Assembly: GCA_004558485.1 (NCBI GenBank)
Contig: SFCS01000003.1
Coordinates: 1 to 64,000, forward strand
Direction: 5' to 3'
DNA: 64,000 nucleotides
Source: Ruminococcus sp.
GTDB taxonomy: Bacteria > Bacillota > Clostridia > Oscillospirales > Acutalibacteraceae
How positions within the stretch are numbered: the first letter of the stretch is position 1; every line of letters starts with the position of its first letter. The notes beneath the pieces were generated by a model that was given only the letters and a program-made list of their open reading frames with translations, did no database searches and was not told the origin of the DNA. Made by a program: the position numbers and the translations under genes. Below are positions 34,269 to 42,768 of this stretch, one piece after another.

Positions 34269-34994
34269 TCATTGTCCTTCGACAATGTTAGAGGTGATAT
34301 AATCAACGTGCCAATCGGCAAGCGCCTGCGCACGGTCGCGGTCGTCCGCCACCCAGCAGTTGACGCGAATGCCGTTTTGGTGCAAAAGCGCGATGTTCTG
34401 CGCGGTGAGGCGGGACTCCAGAATGTCCAGATCCAGCGCGTGGCGGCGGAGCTTTTCGATCAGAGTTTCGTTCACCTCACAGGTGCAGAGAAACTGCAGG
34501 GTGAGCTTGTCGGACAGAGCCCGCAGATTCACCATATTCTCATAGTCAAAGGAAATGAAAATGAGCTTTTCGGGGGTATATTCCTTTTCGACGATGGCGA
34601 GAATTTCCGCGATGTCCGCCTTTTCAAAGTGATTTTTCAGCTCTAAGACCGCCGTTTTGTCATAGGTCTTGCAGATGTGCAGATATTCCGCGAGCGACGG
34701 CAGGCACAGATCACGGCGCGGCTCACCGTCGCGGTCGGTGAGGTGCAGCGCCCGCAGGGCGGCAAAGGTGCTTTGCTCCACCTGCAGGTTTTCGCCCGCC
34801 ACCCGTCCGGTGGAGTCGTCGTGAATGACGATATACTGTCCGTCGGCGGTCTTGTGCACATCGGTTTCAATGCCGAAATAGGAACGGTTGCCCGCTGCCA
34901 CGAACGCGGCGGCGGTGTTTTCCCGTTCGATGCCGCTCAGTCCGCGGTGCGCAATCATTTTGGTGCTTTTTGCATCGATTTTGACTGTATCCAT
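34269..34994 (-). CDS. Glycerophosphodiester phosphodiesterase
   Basis: The enzyme hydrolyses glycerophosphodiesters from phospholipid turnover to glycerol 3-phosphate and an alcohol. The 241-residue TIM-barrel protein has the catalytic MIAHRGLSGIERENT (His-Arg, then Glu-Asn), FGIETDVHKT (metal Glu/Asp) and VIHDDSTGRV. There is no signal peptide. I start at MDTVKIDAK (34994), with GAGGAGG upstream. It is the last gene of the minus-strand glycerol-phosphate module, and its product would feed the oxidoreductases encoded just upstream. Confidence 0.93.
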   Translation of the reverse strand: MDTVKIDAKSTKMIAHRGLSGIERENTAAAFVAAGNRSYFGIETDVHKTADGQYIVIHDDSTGRVAGENLQVEQSTFAALRALHLTDRDGEPRRDLCLPSLAEYLHICKTYDKTAVLELKNHFEKADIAEILAIVEKEYTPEKLIFISFDYENMVNLRALSDKLTLQFLCTCEVNETLIEKLRRHALDLDILESRLTAQNIALLHQNGIRVNCWVADDRDRAQALADWHVDYITSNIVEGQ

Positions 34995-35007
34995 GCTGAC
35001 AACCTCC

Positions 35008-35355
35008 TCAGTCAATCGCCTTGGTGGCGACAATATCCGTCCCGCACACATCGGCAAGCACGATGTCGCCGATGGCAACGGGCGCGCTGACGGCGGCTGC
35101 GCGCAGCCGCTCCATCACCTTGAACATGTCCGCCTTGTCCACCGGCTCGCGTGTTTTGACGCTCACCATGGTGTTTTCGCGGTTTGAAACCCGCACGGTT
35201 GAGGTAACGGTGCGCCGGGGGTGGGTACATTCCGTCTCGGCATAGGTCACGCCGCGCGGGCAGCCGTTGCCGCGCACCGTGACGCTGCCGTTTTCGATCT
35301 CGGCGGTCAAAAGACAGCCGCGCGGACAGATGATACAGGTTAATTCTCTTTTCAT
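35008..35355 (-). CDS. DUF1667 protein (cysteine-rich partner of GlpAB-type oxidoreductases)
   Basis: This is a 115-residue protein that opens MKRELTCIICPRGCLL. The CxxCPxGC and later GNGCPRG and ETECTHPRR cysteines are the DUF1667 pattern and probably bind an Fe-S cluster. In many Firmicutes the gene lies after two FAD oxidoreductases exactly as here and is thought to be part of an anaerobic glycerol-3-phosphate dehydrogenase. It overlaps the preceding gene by four bases. Confidence 0.88.
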   Translation of the reverse strand: MKRELTCIICPRGCLLTAEIENGSVTVRGNGCPRGVTYAETECTHPRRTVTSTVRVSNRENTMVSVKTREPVDKADMFKVMERLRAAAVSAPVAIGDIVLADVCGTDIVATKAID

Positions 35356-36620
35356 GCCAGTTCCTCCATGCTGACCGTGATGGGCGTTGTCACGCCGGCG
35401 AGCTTTTCCGCTTTCACGGGGAGCTTTTCCATTTCGCCGGGCGCGGCCTTCGGCCGCACGGCGGTGGCAAGAACGGTGTCGCCCGCCCGCACGGTGAAAC
35501 GCACCCGTCCCGCGGGCGCGCTGACACGCAGAAACAGTGCCACATCACCGCTTTGCGGATGCACCCGCTGCGGCAGCACATACCGCACACCGTCTCCCGC
35601 GACGGTCGGTACAGTGATGTTGTCTGCGACGGTCGTTTCACTGTCTGCGTGCTTTGCCAGCACATATGCCGCCGCGCCGGCGCCCGCCAATTCCGCCTCG
35701 TCGGAAACATAGTCCACAAGGTCGTGAACCTGCAGCACATTGCCGCAGGCAAAAATGCCGGGGATGGCGGTCTGGCGGTGTTCGTCCACGACAGCACCGT
35801 TCGTGACGGGATCGATCGGGATGCCCGCCGCACGGGTGAGCTCGTTTTCGGGGATGAGCCCCACCGACAGCAGCAGCGTGTCGCAGGGGATAAAGCGGCG
35901 GGTGCTGTCGATGATGCGGCGGTGCTCGTCTACGGCGGCGACGGTGACGCCCGCGAGGCGCTCGTCGCCGTGAATTTCGGCGACGGTGTGGGAAAGATAG
36001 AGCGGAATGTCAAAGTCGTGCAGACACTGCTCGATATTGCGGGCAAGACCGCCCGAATAGGGCATCAGCTCGCACACCGCCTCCACCTTTGCACCCTCCA
36101 GCGACATGCGCCGTGCCATGATGAGCCCGATGTCGCCCGATCCCAGAATGACCGCGCGCCTACCGACGGAAAAGCCCTCACAGTTCATGAGCTTTTGTGC
36201 CGTGCCTGCGCTGTAGACGCCCGCAGGGCGCGTGCCCGCAATGTTCAGCGCGCCGCGGCTGCGTTCGCGGCAACCCATGGCGAGCACGACGGCGCCCGCC
36301 TGCACTTTCAACATCCCGTCGCGACTTTGCGCGGTGACGGTGCGGTCGGCGGTGACGGCGGTGACGGTAGTCTCGGTGTAGACGCGAATACCGCGCTCCT
36401 TCACCATTTCCGCATACACTGCCGCATATTCCGGCCCTGTCAGCTCGCGTCCCAGCTTGTGCAGACCGAAGCCGTTGTGGATGCACTGGCGGAGGATGCC
36501 GCCCGGCGTTTCCTCGCGGTCGATGATGACGACATCCCGCACGCCGCTGTCATATGCCTTGACGGCAGCTGCCATGCCGGCGGGGCCGCCGCCGACGATC
36601 ACAATATCATGTTGCAACAT
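35352..36620 (-). CDS. NAD(P)/FAD-dependent oxidoreductase (GlpB-position subunit)
   Basis: This is a 422-residue pyridine-nucleotide-disulphide-type flavoprotein. It starts with the FAD dinucleotide fold IVIVGGGPAGMAAAVKAYDS, then GGILRQCIHNGFGLHKLGRE and VLAMGCRERSRGALNIAGTRP, and a second nucleotide fold AVILGSGDIGLIMARRM. The late FACGNVLQVHDLVDYVSDEA motif binds FAD. In this operon context it is likely the second subunit of a glycerol-3-phosphate dehydrogenase complex. The physiological acceptor is not known. Confidence 0.87.
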   Translation of the reverse strand: MLQHDIVIVGGGPAGMAAAVKAYDSGVRDVVIIDREETPGGILRQCIHNGFGLHKLGRELTGPEYAAVYAEMVKERGIRVYTETTVTAVTADRTVTAQSRDGMLKVQAGAVVLAMGCRERSRGALNIAGTRPAGVYSAGTAQKLMNCEGFSVGRRAVILGSGDIGLIMARRMSLEGAKVEAVCELMPYSGGLARNIEQCLHDFDIPLYLSHTVAEIHGDERLAGVTVAAVDEHRRIIDSTRRFIPCDTLLLSVGLIPENELTRAAGIPIDPVTNGAVVDEHRQTAIPGIFACGNVLQVHDLVDYVSDEAELAGAGAAAYVLAKHADSETTVADNITVPTVAGDGVRYVLPQRVHPQSGDVALFLRVSAPAGRVRFTVRAGDTVLATAVRPKAAPGEMEKLPVKAEKLAGVTTPITVSMEELA

Positions 36621-36632
36621 ACTTTTTTCTCC

Positions 36633-38063
36633 TTACAGCTTGCCGACGGTAAGATAGCTTTCGCCGCCCTTTTTCGTGACGGACGCACAGGGAACGCTGT
36701 TTTCCTCCGCCAACAGGCGCCGGACATACGGCAGGCAGAACCCGCCCTGACACCTGCCCATGCCGGCGCGGGTGCGGCGCTTGACGCCGTCCGTGTCCAC
36801 CGCTTTCGGGTTGCGGCGGATGGCATCGCGAATTTCGCCCTCGCTCACCGTTTCACAGCGGCAGATCACTCTGCCGTAGGCGGGATGTGCCTTGATGTAG
36901 GCATCCTTTTCCTCGTCGGACATGTGACGGAAGGCAAAGCTGTCGGCGCGCTCGCCGCAATAGGCGGGATTATCTTCAAGGGGCAGCCCTGCTCTGCCAA
37001 GCAGCTCGACGGCATATTCCGCGATGGCGGCAGAGGCGGTAAGCCCCGGCGAGTCGATCGCCGCGACCTGCAAAAGTCCCGCGACGGTGTCGCTCATTTT
37101 GATGATGAAATCGCCGCCCTTTTCCGATGCACGCACACCGGCAAAGGAGGTGATGACCTGCCGCAGATCGAGGGAGGGGACGCTCTTTTTGGCAAGCGTC
37201 GCCACCTTTGCGAGACCCGCGGGGGTCGTTTCGGTGCTTTCGGGCGTTTTGACCGCGTCGGCGGTCGGACCGACAAGCAGATTGCCGTCTGCCGTCGGCG
37301 TGACCAAAACGCCCTTGCCCGCCGCGCTCGGCACCCTGAAGATCGTGTGCGACACGCGCGCTCCTTCCGTCTTGTCGAGCAGCAGATATTCGCCTGCGCG
37401 GGGGAGAAGGGTGAAGCTGTTGTCGCCCGCCATTTCGGAAATTCTGTCCGCAAAGCCGCCCGCACAGTTGGCGACAAACCGCCCGCGCACCGTGTCGCCG
37501 CTCGCGGCGCGCACGGTGAATCCGTCTTTGTCGCGGGCGATGCCGCAGACGGCGAAATCGCGCAGCAGGGTGACGCCGTTGTCCATGGCGTTGCCGATGG
37601 CGGCGATCGTCAGCATATACGGACAGATGACGCCCGCAGACGGCACGAGCAGCGCGCCCGTCACCTCTGCGGACAGCGCCGGCTCGATTGCCCGCGCCGC
37701 GTCGCCCGACAGAAGCTTCAGATCGGGGATGCCGTTTTCCTTGCCGCGTGCAAAAAGGGCGGCAAGCGTTTTTTCTTCCTCAGCGCCGAATGCGCAAACG
37801 AGTGAGCCCGTTTTGCGATACGGCACATGCAGCTCGTCCGCTGCCTTATAGAGCAGCGGCACACCGGCGGTGTTGAGCTTTGCTTTCAGCGTGTGGGGCA
37901 GCGGGTCATAGCCGCCGTGGATAATGCCGCTGTTTGCTTTGGAAGCACCGCACGCAACATCCGACGCCTTTTCGACAACGCACACCGACAGGCGGTAGCG
38001 GGAAAGGGCGCGCGCCAGCATGCCGCCGGTCACGCCCGCGCCGATAATGACAACATCAAACAT
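36633..38063 (-). CDS. FAD-dependent glycerol-3-phosphate dehydrogenase-like protein with BFD [2Fe-2S] domain
   Basis: This is a 476-residue DAO-family flavoprotein. It starts FDVVIIGAGVTGGMLARALS and has ANSGIIHGGYDPLP and the FAGVRASEKGGDFII segment typical of GlpA-like and hydroxyglutarate oxidases. The C-terminal 70 residues are a BFD-like [2Fe-2S] domain (VICRCETVSEGEIRDAI and GMGRCQGGFCLPYV). With glpP upstream and a phosphodiesterase downstream, oxidation of glycerol 3-phosphate to dihydroxyacetone phosphate is the best guess. It overlaps glpP by eight bases. Confidence 0.88.
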   Translation of the reverse strand: MFDVVIIGAGVTGGMLARALSRYRLSVCVVEKASDVACGASKANSGIIHGGYDPLPHTLKAKLNTAGVPLLYKAADELHVPYRKTGSLVCAFGAEEEKTLAALFARGKENGIPDLKLLSGDAARAIEPALSAEVTGALLVPSAGVICPYMLTIAAIGNAMDNGVTLLRDFAVCGIARDKDGFTVRAASGDTVRGRFVANCAGGFADRISEMAGDNSFTLLPRAGEYLLLDKTEGARVSHTIFRVPSAAGKGVLVTPTADGNLLVGPTADAVKTPESTETTPAGLAKVATLAKKSVPSLDLRQVITSFAGVRASEKGGDFIIKMSDTVAGLLQVAAIDSPGLTASAAIAEYAVELLGRAGLPLEDNPAYCGERADSFAFRHMSDEEKDAYIKAHPAYGRVICRCETVSEGEIRDAIRRNPKAVDTDGVKRRTRAGMGRCQGGFCLPYVRRLLAEENSVPCASVTKKGGESYLTVGKL

Positions 38064-38616
38064 ACCATAGCTCCTTTTTGCCGGTGGAAACGGCGACAGC
38101 GCCGCTTGAAAGCGCCGTCGTGATCTCCGCTTTCGTTTCGATTAGACCGCCCGCGATGACGGGAATGCCGGTCGCGGCAAAGGCGGCAAGCACCTTGTCG
38201 ACCGTGCCCGGCATGATCTCCATGAGATCGGGGCGGGTGTTTTGCAGCTGCTCGTGGATGCCGGCGACCCCCTGCGAGTCCAGCGCAAAAAAGCGCTGCA
38301 CCGTCGGCAGCCCCAGCTCCTTTGCCTGCCGCACGAGCTGACCGCGAGTGGTGAGGATGCCGTCGACGCCGCATTGCCGCAGATAGTCGATGCCCACTCT
38401 GTCCTTGCCGATGCCCTCGGCAAGATCGAGATGCACCAAAATGCATTTGCCCGCCTTGTGCGCTTCGTCGATCTGCGCTTTGATGTGCAGCAGGTTGGCG
38501 CGCAGATGAAACAAAACGGCGGCGGGCGACTCCACTGCCGCCTTGAACCGTTCCTCCGTCACCGCCGCGATCACGGGAGACGCCTCCAAAAGCGCACACA
38601 GCGCATGTGTGTCCAT
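38056..38616 (-). CDS. glpP: Glycerol-3-phosphate-responsive antiterminator GlpP
   Basis: GlpP is an RNA-binding TIM-barrel protein which, with glycerol 3-phosphate bound, prevents termination in leader RNAs of glp genes. The 186-residue protein starts MDTHALCALLEASPVIAAV, with LFHLRANLLHIKAQIDEAH, VHLDLAEGIGKDRVGIDYL, FALDSQGV, EIMPGTVDKVL and VIAGGLIETKAE, all family landmarks. Of two adjacent ATGs, the second (38614-38616) has the better distance from GGAGGG. An intrinsic terminator lies directly upstream in its own leader, so it probably regulates its own operon. Confidence 0.93.
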   Translation of the reverse strand: MDTHALCALLEASPVIAAVTEERFKAAVESPAAVLFHLRANLLHIKAQIDEAHKAGKCILVHLDLAEGIGKDRVGIDYLRQCGVDGILTTRGQLVRQAKELGLPTVQRFFALDSQGVAGIHEQLQNTRPDLMEIMPGTVDKVLAAFAATGIPVIAGGLIETKAEITTALSSGAVAVSTGKKELWYV

Positions 38617-38633
38617 CATGATCCCTCCAAAAC

Positions 38634-38672
38634 AAAAAAAGACGCAGACACCCCTTGTCGGTGCTTGCATCT
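38634..38672 (-). promoter_or_regulatory. Leader terminator, likely GlpP antitermination target
   Basis: On the minus strand GATGCAAGCACC pairs imperfectly with GGTGTCTGCGTC, followed by TTTTTTT (38634-38640 region). It lies between the promoter and glpP and would stop transcription unless bypassed. This is the position of GlpP-controlled leader terminators in Bacillus glp genes. Confidence 0.7.
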
Positions 38673-38687
38673 CCTAAACTCAATCAC

Positions 38688-38716
38688 AGTATAGTCGCCT
38701 TCTTCCGAAAAGTCAA
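38688..38716 (-). promoter_or_regulatory. Promoter of the glpP operon
   Basis: Minus-strand -35 TTGACT (38711-38716) and -10 TATACT (38688-38693) with 17-base spacing. Transcription should begin near 38681, leaving a leader of about 65 bases with the terminator in it. Confidence 0.8.
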
Positions 38717-38761
38717 GTGTTCATTTCACACGATTGTGCAGAAAAACAGCAAAAAAACCTA

Positions 38762-38790
38762 TAGTCATTCGCGATACTTCATGATAGAAT
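38762..38790 (+). promoter_or_regulatory. Promoter of the DUF4091 gene
   Basis: -35 TAGTCA (38762-38767) and -10 TAGAAT (38785-38790), spacing 17; GGGAGGAG follows before the ATG. Confidence 0.5.
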
Positions 38791-38814
38791 GAACGGGATG
38801 GGAGGAGATTTTTT

Positions 38815-40464
38815 ATGGCACTGAAATTTGTATCTTCTTTGGAAAAATGCTTTCTTTCGGACAATATCGCCGACAAGGCGACCTTTTCAAGCGGTTCTTT
38901 TTTGAAAAACGAGCGGTTTCACCTCGGTGTCTGCTTTACGGCGGACGATCCCGATGCCGCCAAACGCGCGGTGACGCTGCGCGTCGTTTCACCGCTTGCG
39001 GCATATGTTGCGGTGCGCAAGGTCGTGCATGTGCCGGTGCGCATGGCGTGCAACCCCGGAGAAACGGTGGCGGATGACTATATCACCACCGCGCCGGGAC
39101 TCTATCCCGACATGCTCGTGCCGCTTGCCGAGGATGGGCAGCTGTTTTTGCAGAAAAATCTCGAGTCGCTCTTTTTGGAGATCGACCCGAAAGGTGCCGT
39201 CGCCGCCGGGGACTATCCGCTGACGGTGCAGTTAGTCGACGGGAATGAGGTCGTTGAGGAAGCGACCTGCACACTTACCGTCATCGGCGCCGCGCTGCCG
39301 CCGCAGACGCTGAAATTCACGCAGTGGTTCTATTGCGATTGCCTTCGGGTGCAATACGGCACGGAGAGCTTTGACGAGCGGCATTGGCAGATCATCGAGA
39401 GCTATGCAAAAACGGCGGTCAAGAACGGCGTCAACATGCTGCTCACCCCGATCTTCACCCCCGCGCTCGACACCGCCGTCGGCAGAGAACGCCCGACAAC
39501 GCAGCTGGTGGACGTGCAGCTGCAGGACGGTGTCTATACCTTCGGGTTCGAAAAGCTCGGCAGATGGGTCGACATGTGCGACCGCATCGGCATACAGTAT
39601 CTGGAGATCGCGCATTTCTTCACCCAGTGGGGTGCAGAGCATGCGCCGAAGGTCATGGCGACCGTCGACGGGGAATACCGCCGCATTTTCGGCTGGGACA
39701 CCGACGCCGCCGGCGCGGAATACGGCGCGTTTTTGCAGGCGCTCATTCCCGCACTTTTGGCATTTTTGCGGGAGAAAAACGGTTGGGACAAGCGCTGCTT
39801 CTTCCATATTTCGGACGAGCCGAACGAGGAGCATCTGGCGCAGTATGCCGCGGCGCGCGCACAGGTGACGGCGCTGCTGCGCGGCTATCCGATCATGGAC
39901 GCGCTGTCGAACTATGAATTTTATGAGCAGGGCGTCGTTGACATCCCCGTCGCCGCGACCGATCACATCGAGCCGTTCCTTGCCCACGGGGTCAAGGGAC
40001 TGTGGTGCTATTATTGCGTCGGACAGAGCAAAAAGGTCTCCAACCGCTTTGTCGCCATGTCCTCCGCGCGCACCCGCATTCTCGGCGCGCAGATGTATAA
40101 ATACGGCATCGCGGGCTTTTTGCACTGGGGCTATAACTTCTATTTCTCGCAGTTCTCGATGGAAACGGTCAACCCGCTCATGATCACCGACGGCGACTAT
40201 TTCGCGCCTGCGGGCGACACCTTCTCGGTCTATCCCGCGCCGGACGGCACACCGTATGCATCGCTGCGGCTGGAGGTGTTTTATGACGGCCTGCAGGACA
40301 TGCGGGCGCTCGCGCTGTGTGAGAGCCTGTATGGGCGGGAATATACGCTGCAGCTGTTGGAGCAGGGCACAGACGGCATCACCTTCTCGGAATATCCGCG
40401 CGACGGCGCATTTTTGCCCGCCATGCGCGAGCGGGTGAACGCTGCCATTGCGAAAAAAGCATAA
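38815..40464 (+). CDS. DUF4091 domain protein (glycoside-hydrolase-like)
   Basis: This is a 549-residue cytosolic protein. A beta-rich N-terminal part (to about residue 170) is followed by a TIM-barrel-like domain with LKFTQWFYCDCLRVQYG, a DMCDRIGIQYLEIAHFF stretch, FHISDEPNEEHLAQY and LHWGYNFYFSQFS. The acidic SDEPNEEH motif and this order match DUF4091 proteins, thought to be glycosidases because they occur with carbohydrate genes. No catalytic proof exists. It is monocistronic, between its own promoter and a hairpin. Confidence 0.82.
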   Translation: MALKFVSSLEKCFLSDNIADKATFSSGSFLKNERFHLGVCFTADDPDAAKRAVTLRVVSPLAAYVAVRKVVHVPVRMACNPGETVADDYITTAPGLYPDMLVPLAEDGQLFLQKNLESLFLEIDPKGAVAAGDYPLTVQLVDGNEVVEEATCTLTVIGAALPPQTLKFTQWFYCDCLRVQYGTESFDERHWQIIESYAKTAVKNGVNMLLTPIFTPALDTAVGRERPTTQLVDVQLQDGVYTFGFEKLGRWVDMCDRIGIQYLEIAHFFTQWGAEHAPKVMATVDGEYRRIFGWDTDAAGAEYGAFLQALIPALLAFLREKNGWDKRCFFHISDEPNEEHLAQYAAARAQVTALLRGYPIMDALSNYEFYEQGVVDIPVAATDHIEPFLAHGVKGLWCYYCVGQSKKVSNRFVAMSSARTRILGAQMYKYGIAGFLHWGYNFYFSQFSMETVNPLMITDGDYFAPAGDTFSVYPAPDGTPYASLRLEVFYDGLQDMRALALCESLYGREYTLQLLEQGTDGITFSEYPRDGAFLPAMRERVNAAIAKKA

Positions 40465-40478
40465 CAAAACGGATCTTT

Positions 40479-40507
40479 GCGGCGACACCTGTGATGGGTG
40501 TCGCCGC
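40479..40507 (+). terminator. Terminator after the DUF4091 gene
   Basis: GCGGCGACACC and GGTGTCGCCGC form an 11-pair stem, followed by TTTG; the T-run is short. Confidence 0.6.
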
Positions 40508-40757
40508 TTTGTATATTCCGCCCTTTTTGACAAACATTTGACAGGGGAGAAAAGAAAGGTATACGGCGAGGTTGAGGCGGCAAGAAGACAGTTTGCACGC
40601 TTCAAAAAATGCACCGCCGTCTATTGCGATAAGCACAAAAAAGGGCGCACGGTGGAGCAGCTCACCGTGTCCGAACAAAAAAATGATGCTGTATTCTTGA
40701 TTGTCGGCAAAAAATGTGTTACCCTTATACAGTACGCAGAAAAAAGGGGGCATACCG
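40508..40757. other. Intergenic region with possible promoters, no confident gene
   Basis: A near-consensus promoter (TTGACA at about 40535-40540, 16 bases, then TATACG) and a weaker one (TTGTCG 40701-40706, TTATAC 40725-40730) point to the right. The first lies 200 bases upstream of the next gene. A reading frame spanning 40448-40822 has no ribosome binding site and no recognisable content, so it was not called. Confidence 0.35.
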
Positions 40758-41225
40758 ATGCCGACACTCATGACCGCTCTTGCACCCGAACAGGTGATGA
40801 ATCGCCTGCGGGCACACGCTGAACCGCAGGTGCGCCGCAATTTGCCGTATCGCGACCGCGATACCTTTGTCATCCGCACCGACGGCGACCGCTTTTGGCT
40901 GAAATTTCATGCTGCCCGTCACGGACGGGTGCTGCGCCACCGCGCCGACATGCTGTGCGGTAGGGTGCTGCCGACGGAAAACGGCTGCGCCGTGCGGTAT
41001 CATATCCGTAAAAGCATACCGATGCTGTTTCTCGGAACGGCGCTCGCGGTATGCTTTTTGCCGCTTTTTCTGTCGCTCATCTTCGTAGCGGCAAAGGGGC
41101 GTCCCGCCGACATCGGGGGGCTTATCGTGACAGGCGGCGCGGGAATTTGCGGGCTCTGGCTGCTTTTGCGCTCCGGCGCGCGCCCGCTGCGACAATATTT
41201 GTATGCGGCATGTAAGAAGGAGTGA
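40758..41225 (+). CDS. Hypothetical membrane protein with two C-terminal helices
   Basis: This is a 155-residue protein of unknown function. The first 80 residues are soluble and basic; two hydrophobic segments follow (IPMLFLGTALAVCFLPLFLSL, cut here at its end, and a second near IGGLIVTGGAGICGLWLLL). AAAAGGGGG precedes the ATG at 40758. The next gene, an MscS channel, starts six bases later, so the two are probably co-transcribed. I do not recognise a family. Confidence 0.7.
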   Translation: MPTLMTALAPEQVMNRLRAHAEPQVRRNLPYRDRDTFVIRTDGDRFWLKFHAARHGRVLRHRADMLCGRVLPTENGCAVRYHIRKSIPMLFLGTALAVCFLPLFLSLIFVAAKGRPADIGGLIVTGGAGICGLWLLLRSGARPLRQYLYAACKKE

Positions 41226-41230
41226 GAGCG

Positions 41231-42037
41231 ATGTGGGAAAATCTCAAACAGGAGCTGCTCGGCAATGTGACGAAGTTTGCCATTGACCTTCTTCTGGCGA
41301 TCGTGCTGCTCGTCGTCGGCGCAAAGCTCATAAAAAGGCTGCGCCGTTTCATGAAAACGGGACGCGCATTTCAGAAAATGGACAAGAGCGTGCACGCCTT
41401 CGCGGAAAGCTTTGTGATCACAGTGCTGTATACGCTGCTGTTTTTGTCGGCGGCGATGGTGCTCGGCATCCCGACCGCCTCGGTGATGACGCTGGTGGCG
41501 TCCGCAGGCGTGGCGATCGGTCTGGCGCTGCAGGGCGCTTTGGCGAATTTCGCGGGCGGACTGCTCATTTTGCTTTTCAAGCCCTTTCGCGTCGGGGACT
41601 ATATCGTGACCGCAAACGGCGAGGGCACGGTCATCGACATCACGGTCGTCTACACCACCCTGCAGACTCTGGATCATCGGCACATCACGCTGCCGAACGG
41701 CGCGCTCACCAACGCCGCCGTCACCAACTGCAGCGCCGAGCCGCTGCGCCGCATCGATCTGACCTTTTCCGCGTCCTACACCTGCGATGCGGAAAAGGTC
41801 AAGGCGGTGCTCACAAAGGTCGCGGCGGACGATCCGCTCGTGATGGACGATCCCGCCCCCGTGGTGCGCCTTTTGTCTCACGGGGACAGCGCGCTTGTCT
41901 ATACGCTGTATGTGTGGTGCGACAGAAGCAACTATTGGGCGGTTTATTATAATATGCAGGAGCAGGTCAAAGCGGCGTTTGATGCGGCGGGGATCAGCAT
42001 CCCGTATCCGCAGATGGATATACACATTGACAAATAA
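41231..42037 (+). CDS. Small-conductance mechanosensitive channel (MscS family)
   Basis: This is a 268-residue membrane channel that opens under osmotic stretch. Three membrane helices are visible; the pore helix TM3 lies in VASAGVAIGLALQGALANFAG with the family's Gly/Ala packing, followed by LFKPFRVGDYI, the start of the cytoplasmic beta domain (ITLPNGALTNAAVTN). AAGGAG precedes the ATG at 41231. Length and topology match the short MscS type. Confidence 0.93.
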   Translation: MWENLKQELLGNVTKFAIDLLLAIVLLVVGAKLIKRLRRFMKTGRAFQKMDKSVHAFAESFVITVLYTLLFLSAAMVLGIPTASVMTLVASAGVAIGLALQGALANFAGGLLILLFKPFRVGDYIVTANGEGTVIDITVVYTTLQTLDHRHITLPNGALTNAAVTNCSAEPLRRIDLTFSASYTCDAEKVKAVLTKVAADDPLVMDDPAPVVRLLSHGDSALVYTLYVWCDRSNYWAVYYNMQEQVKAAFDAAGISIPYPQMDIHIDK

Positions 42038-42071
42038 ACTGTAAAATATACAAATAGTATAGGAGATAACC

Positions 42072-42713
42072 ATGACAAGACTACTTATCGTGCGGCACGG
42101 GCAGAGCATGGCGAATGTCGGAGAGATCTTCGCCGGTCACTATAATGTGCCGCTTTCGCCCCTCGGGCACGAGCAGGCAGAAAGAACGGCGGCGTTCCTG
42201 ACGGCGCACTATGCCGTCGATCGGGTGTACAGCAGCGATCTCGACCGCGCCATGGAAACGGCGGCGTGCACGGCAAAAAAGCTGCATCTGACGGTCACGC
42301 CCGTGCCGGCGCTGCGCGAAATTTTTGCGGGCGAATGGGAGGGCAAGCGGTTTGACCGCCTGGCAGCGGAATATCCGGCGGATTTTGGCAGATGGCTTGC
42401 CGATGTCGGCGAGTCCGCCTGTACCGGCGGCGAGAGCGTCGCGGAGGTCTCAGAGCGGGTGGTCGGGGCGCTCGAAAGGCTTGCCGCCGAAAACGACGGC
42501 AGGACCGTGGTCGTTGCGACGCATGCGCTGCCGGTGCGGGTGTTTCAGTGCTTTGTGCAGGGTATACCCGCCTGCAACATGAAGGATGTGCCGTGGGTGA
42601 GCAATGCCTCCGTCACCGAGGCGACCTTTGAAAACGGAAAATTCACCCTTGTCGCCGTCGGCATGGACGCGCATCTTGCCGATCTCAAGACCTCCCTTCC
42701 GGCGAATGTATAA
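42072..42713 (+). CDS. Histidine phosphatase family protein (phosphoglycerate mutase-like)
   Basis: This is a 213-residue branch-1 histidine phosphatase. The catalytic histidine is in LLIVRHGQSMANV; the second half has the acid in LREIFAGEWEGKRF and the late histidine in VVVATHALPVRVF. Such proteins may act on sugar phosphates, cobalamin intermediates or nucleotides; the substrate here is not clear. GGAG lies before the ATG. A strong bidirectional terminator follows. Confidence 0.9.
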   Translation: MTRLLIVRHGQSMANVGEIFAGHYNVPLSPLGHEQAERTAAFLTAHYAVDRVYSSDLDRAMETAACTAKKLHLTVTPVPALREIFAGEWEGKRFDRLAAEYPADFGRWLADVGESACTGGESVAEVSERVVGALERLAAENDGRTVVVATHALPVRVFQCFVQGIPACNMKDVPWVSNASVTEATFENGKFTLVAVGMDAHLADLKTSLPANV

Positions 42714-42714
42714 G

Positions 42715-42758
42715 AAAAAATCCTCCGCTGACTTTCGCGTCAGCGGAGGATTTTTTTT
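42715..42758. terminator. Bidirectional terminator between phosphatase and rpiR genes
   Basis: AAAAAATCCTCCGCTGAC pairs perfectly with GTCAGCGGAGGATTTTTT around TTTCGC, with T-runs on both strands. It ends both convergent transcripts. Confidence 0.93.
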
Positions 42759-42768
42759 GGTGTGCAGA

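Noticed and set aside
35553-37805. 750-codon plus-strand open frame across the FAD oxidoreductases
   Set aside because: Antisense shadow; both minus-strand flavoproteins have intact FAD motifs and overlapping starts and stops.
40448-40822. 124-codon frame after DUF4091
   Set aside because: It begins inside the DUF4091 gene, crosses its terminator and ends inside the next gene; no ribosome binding site.
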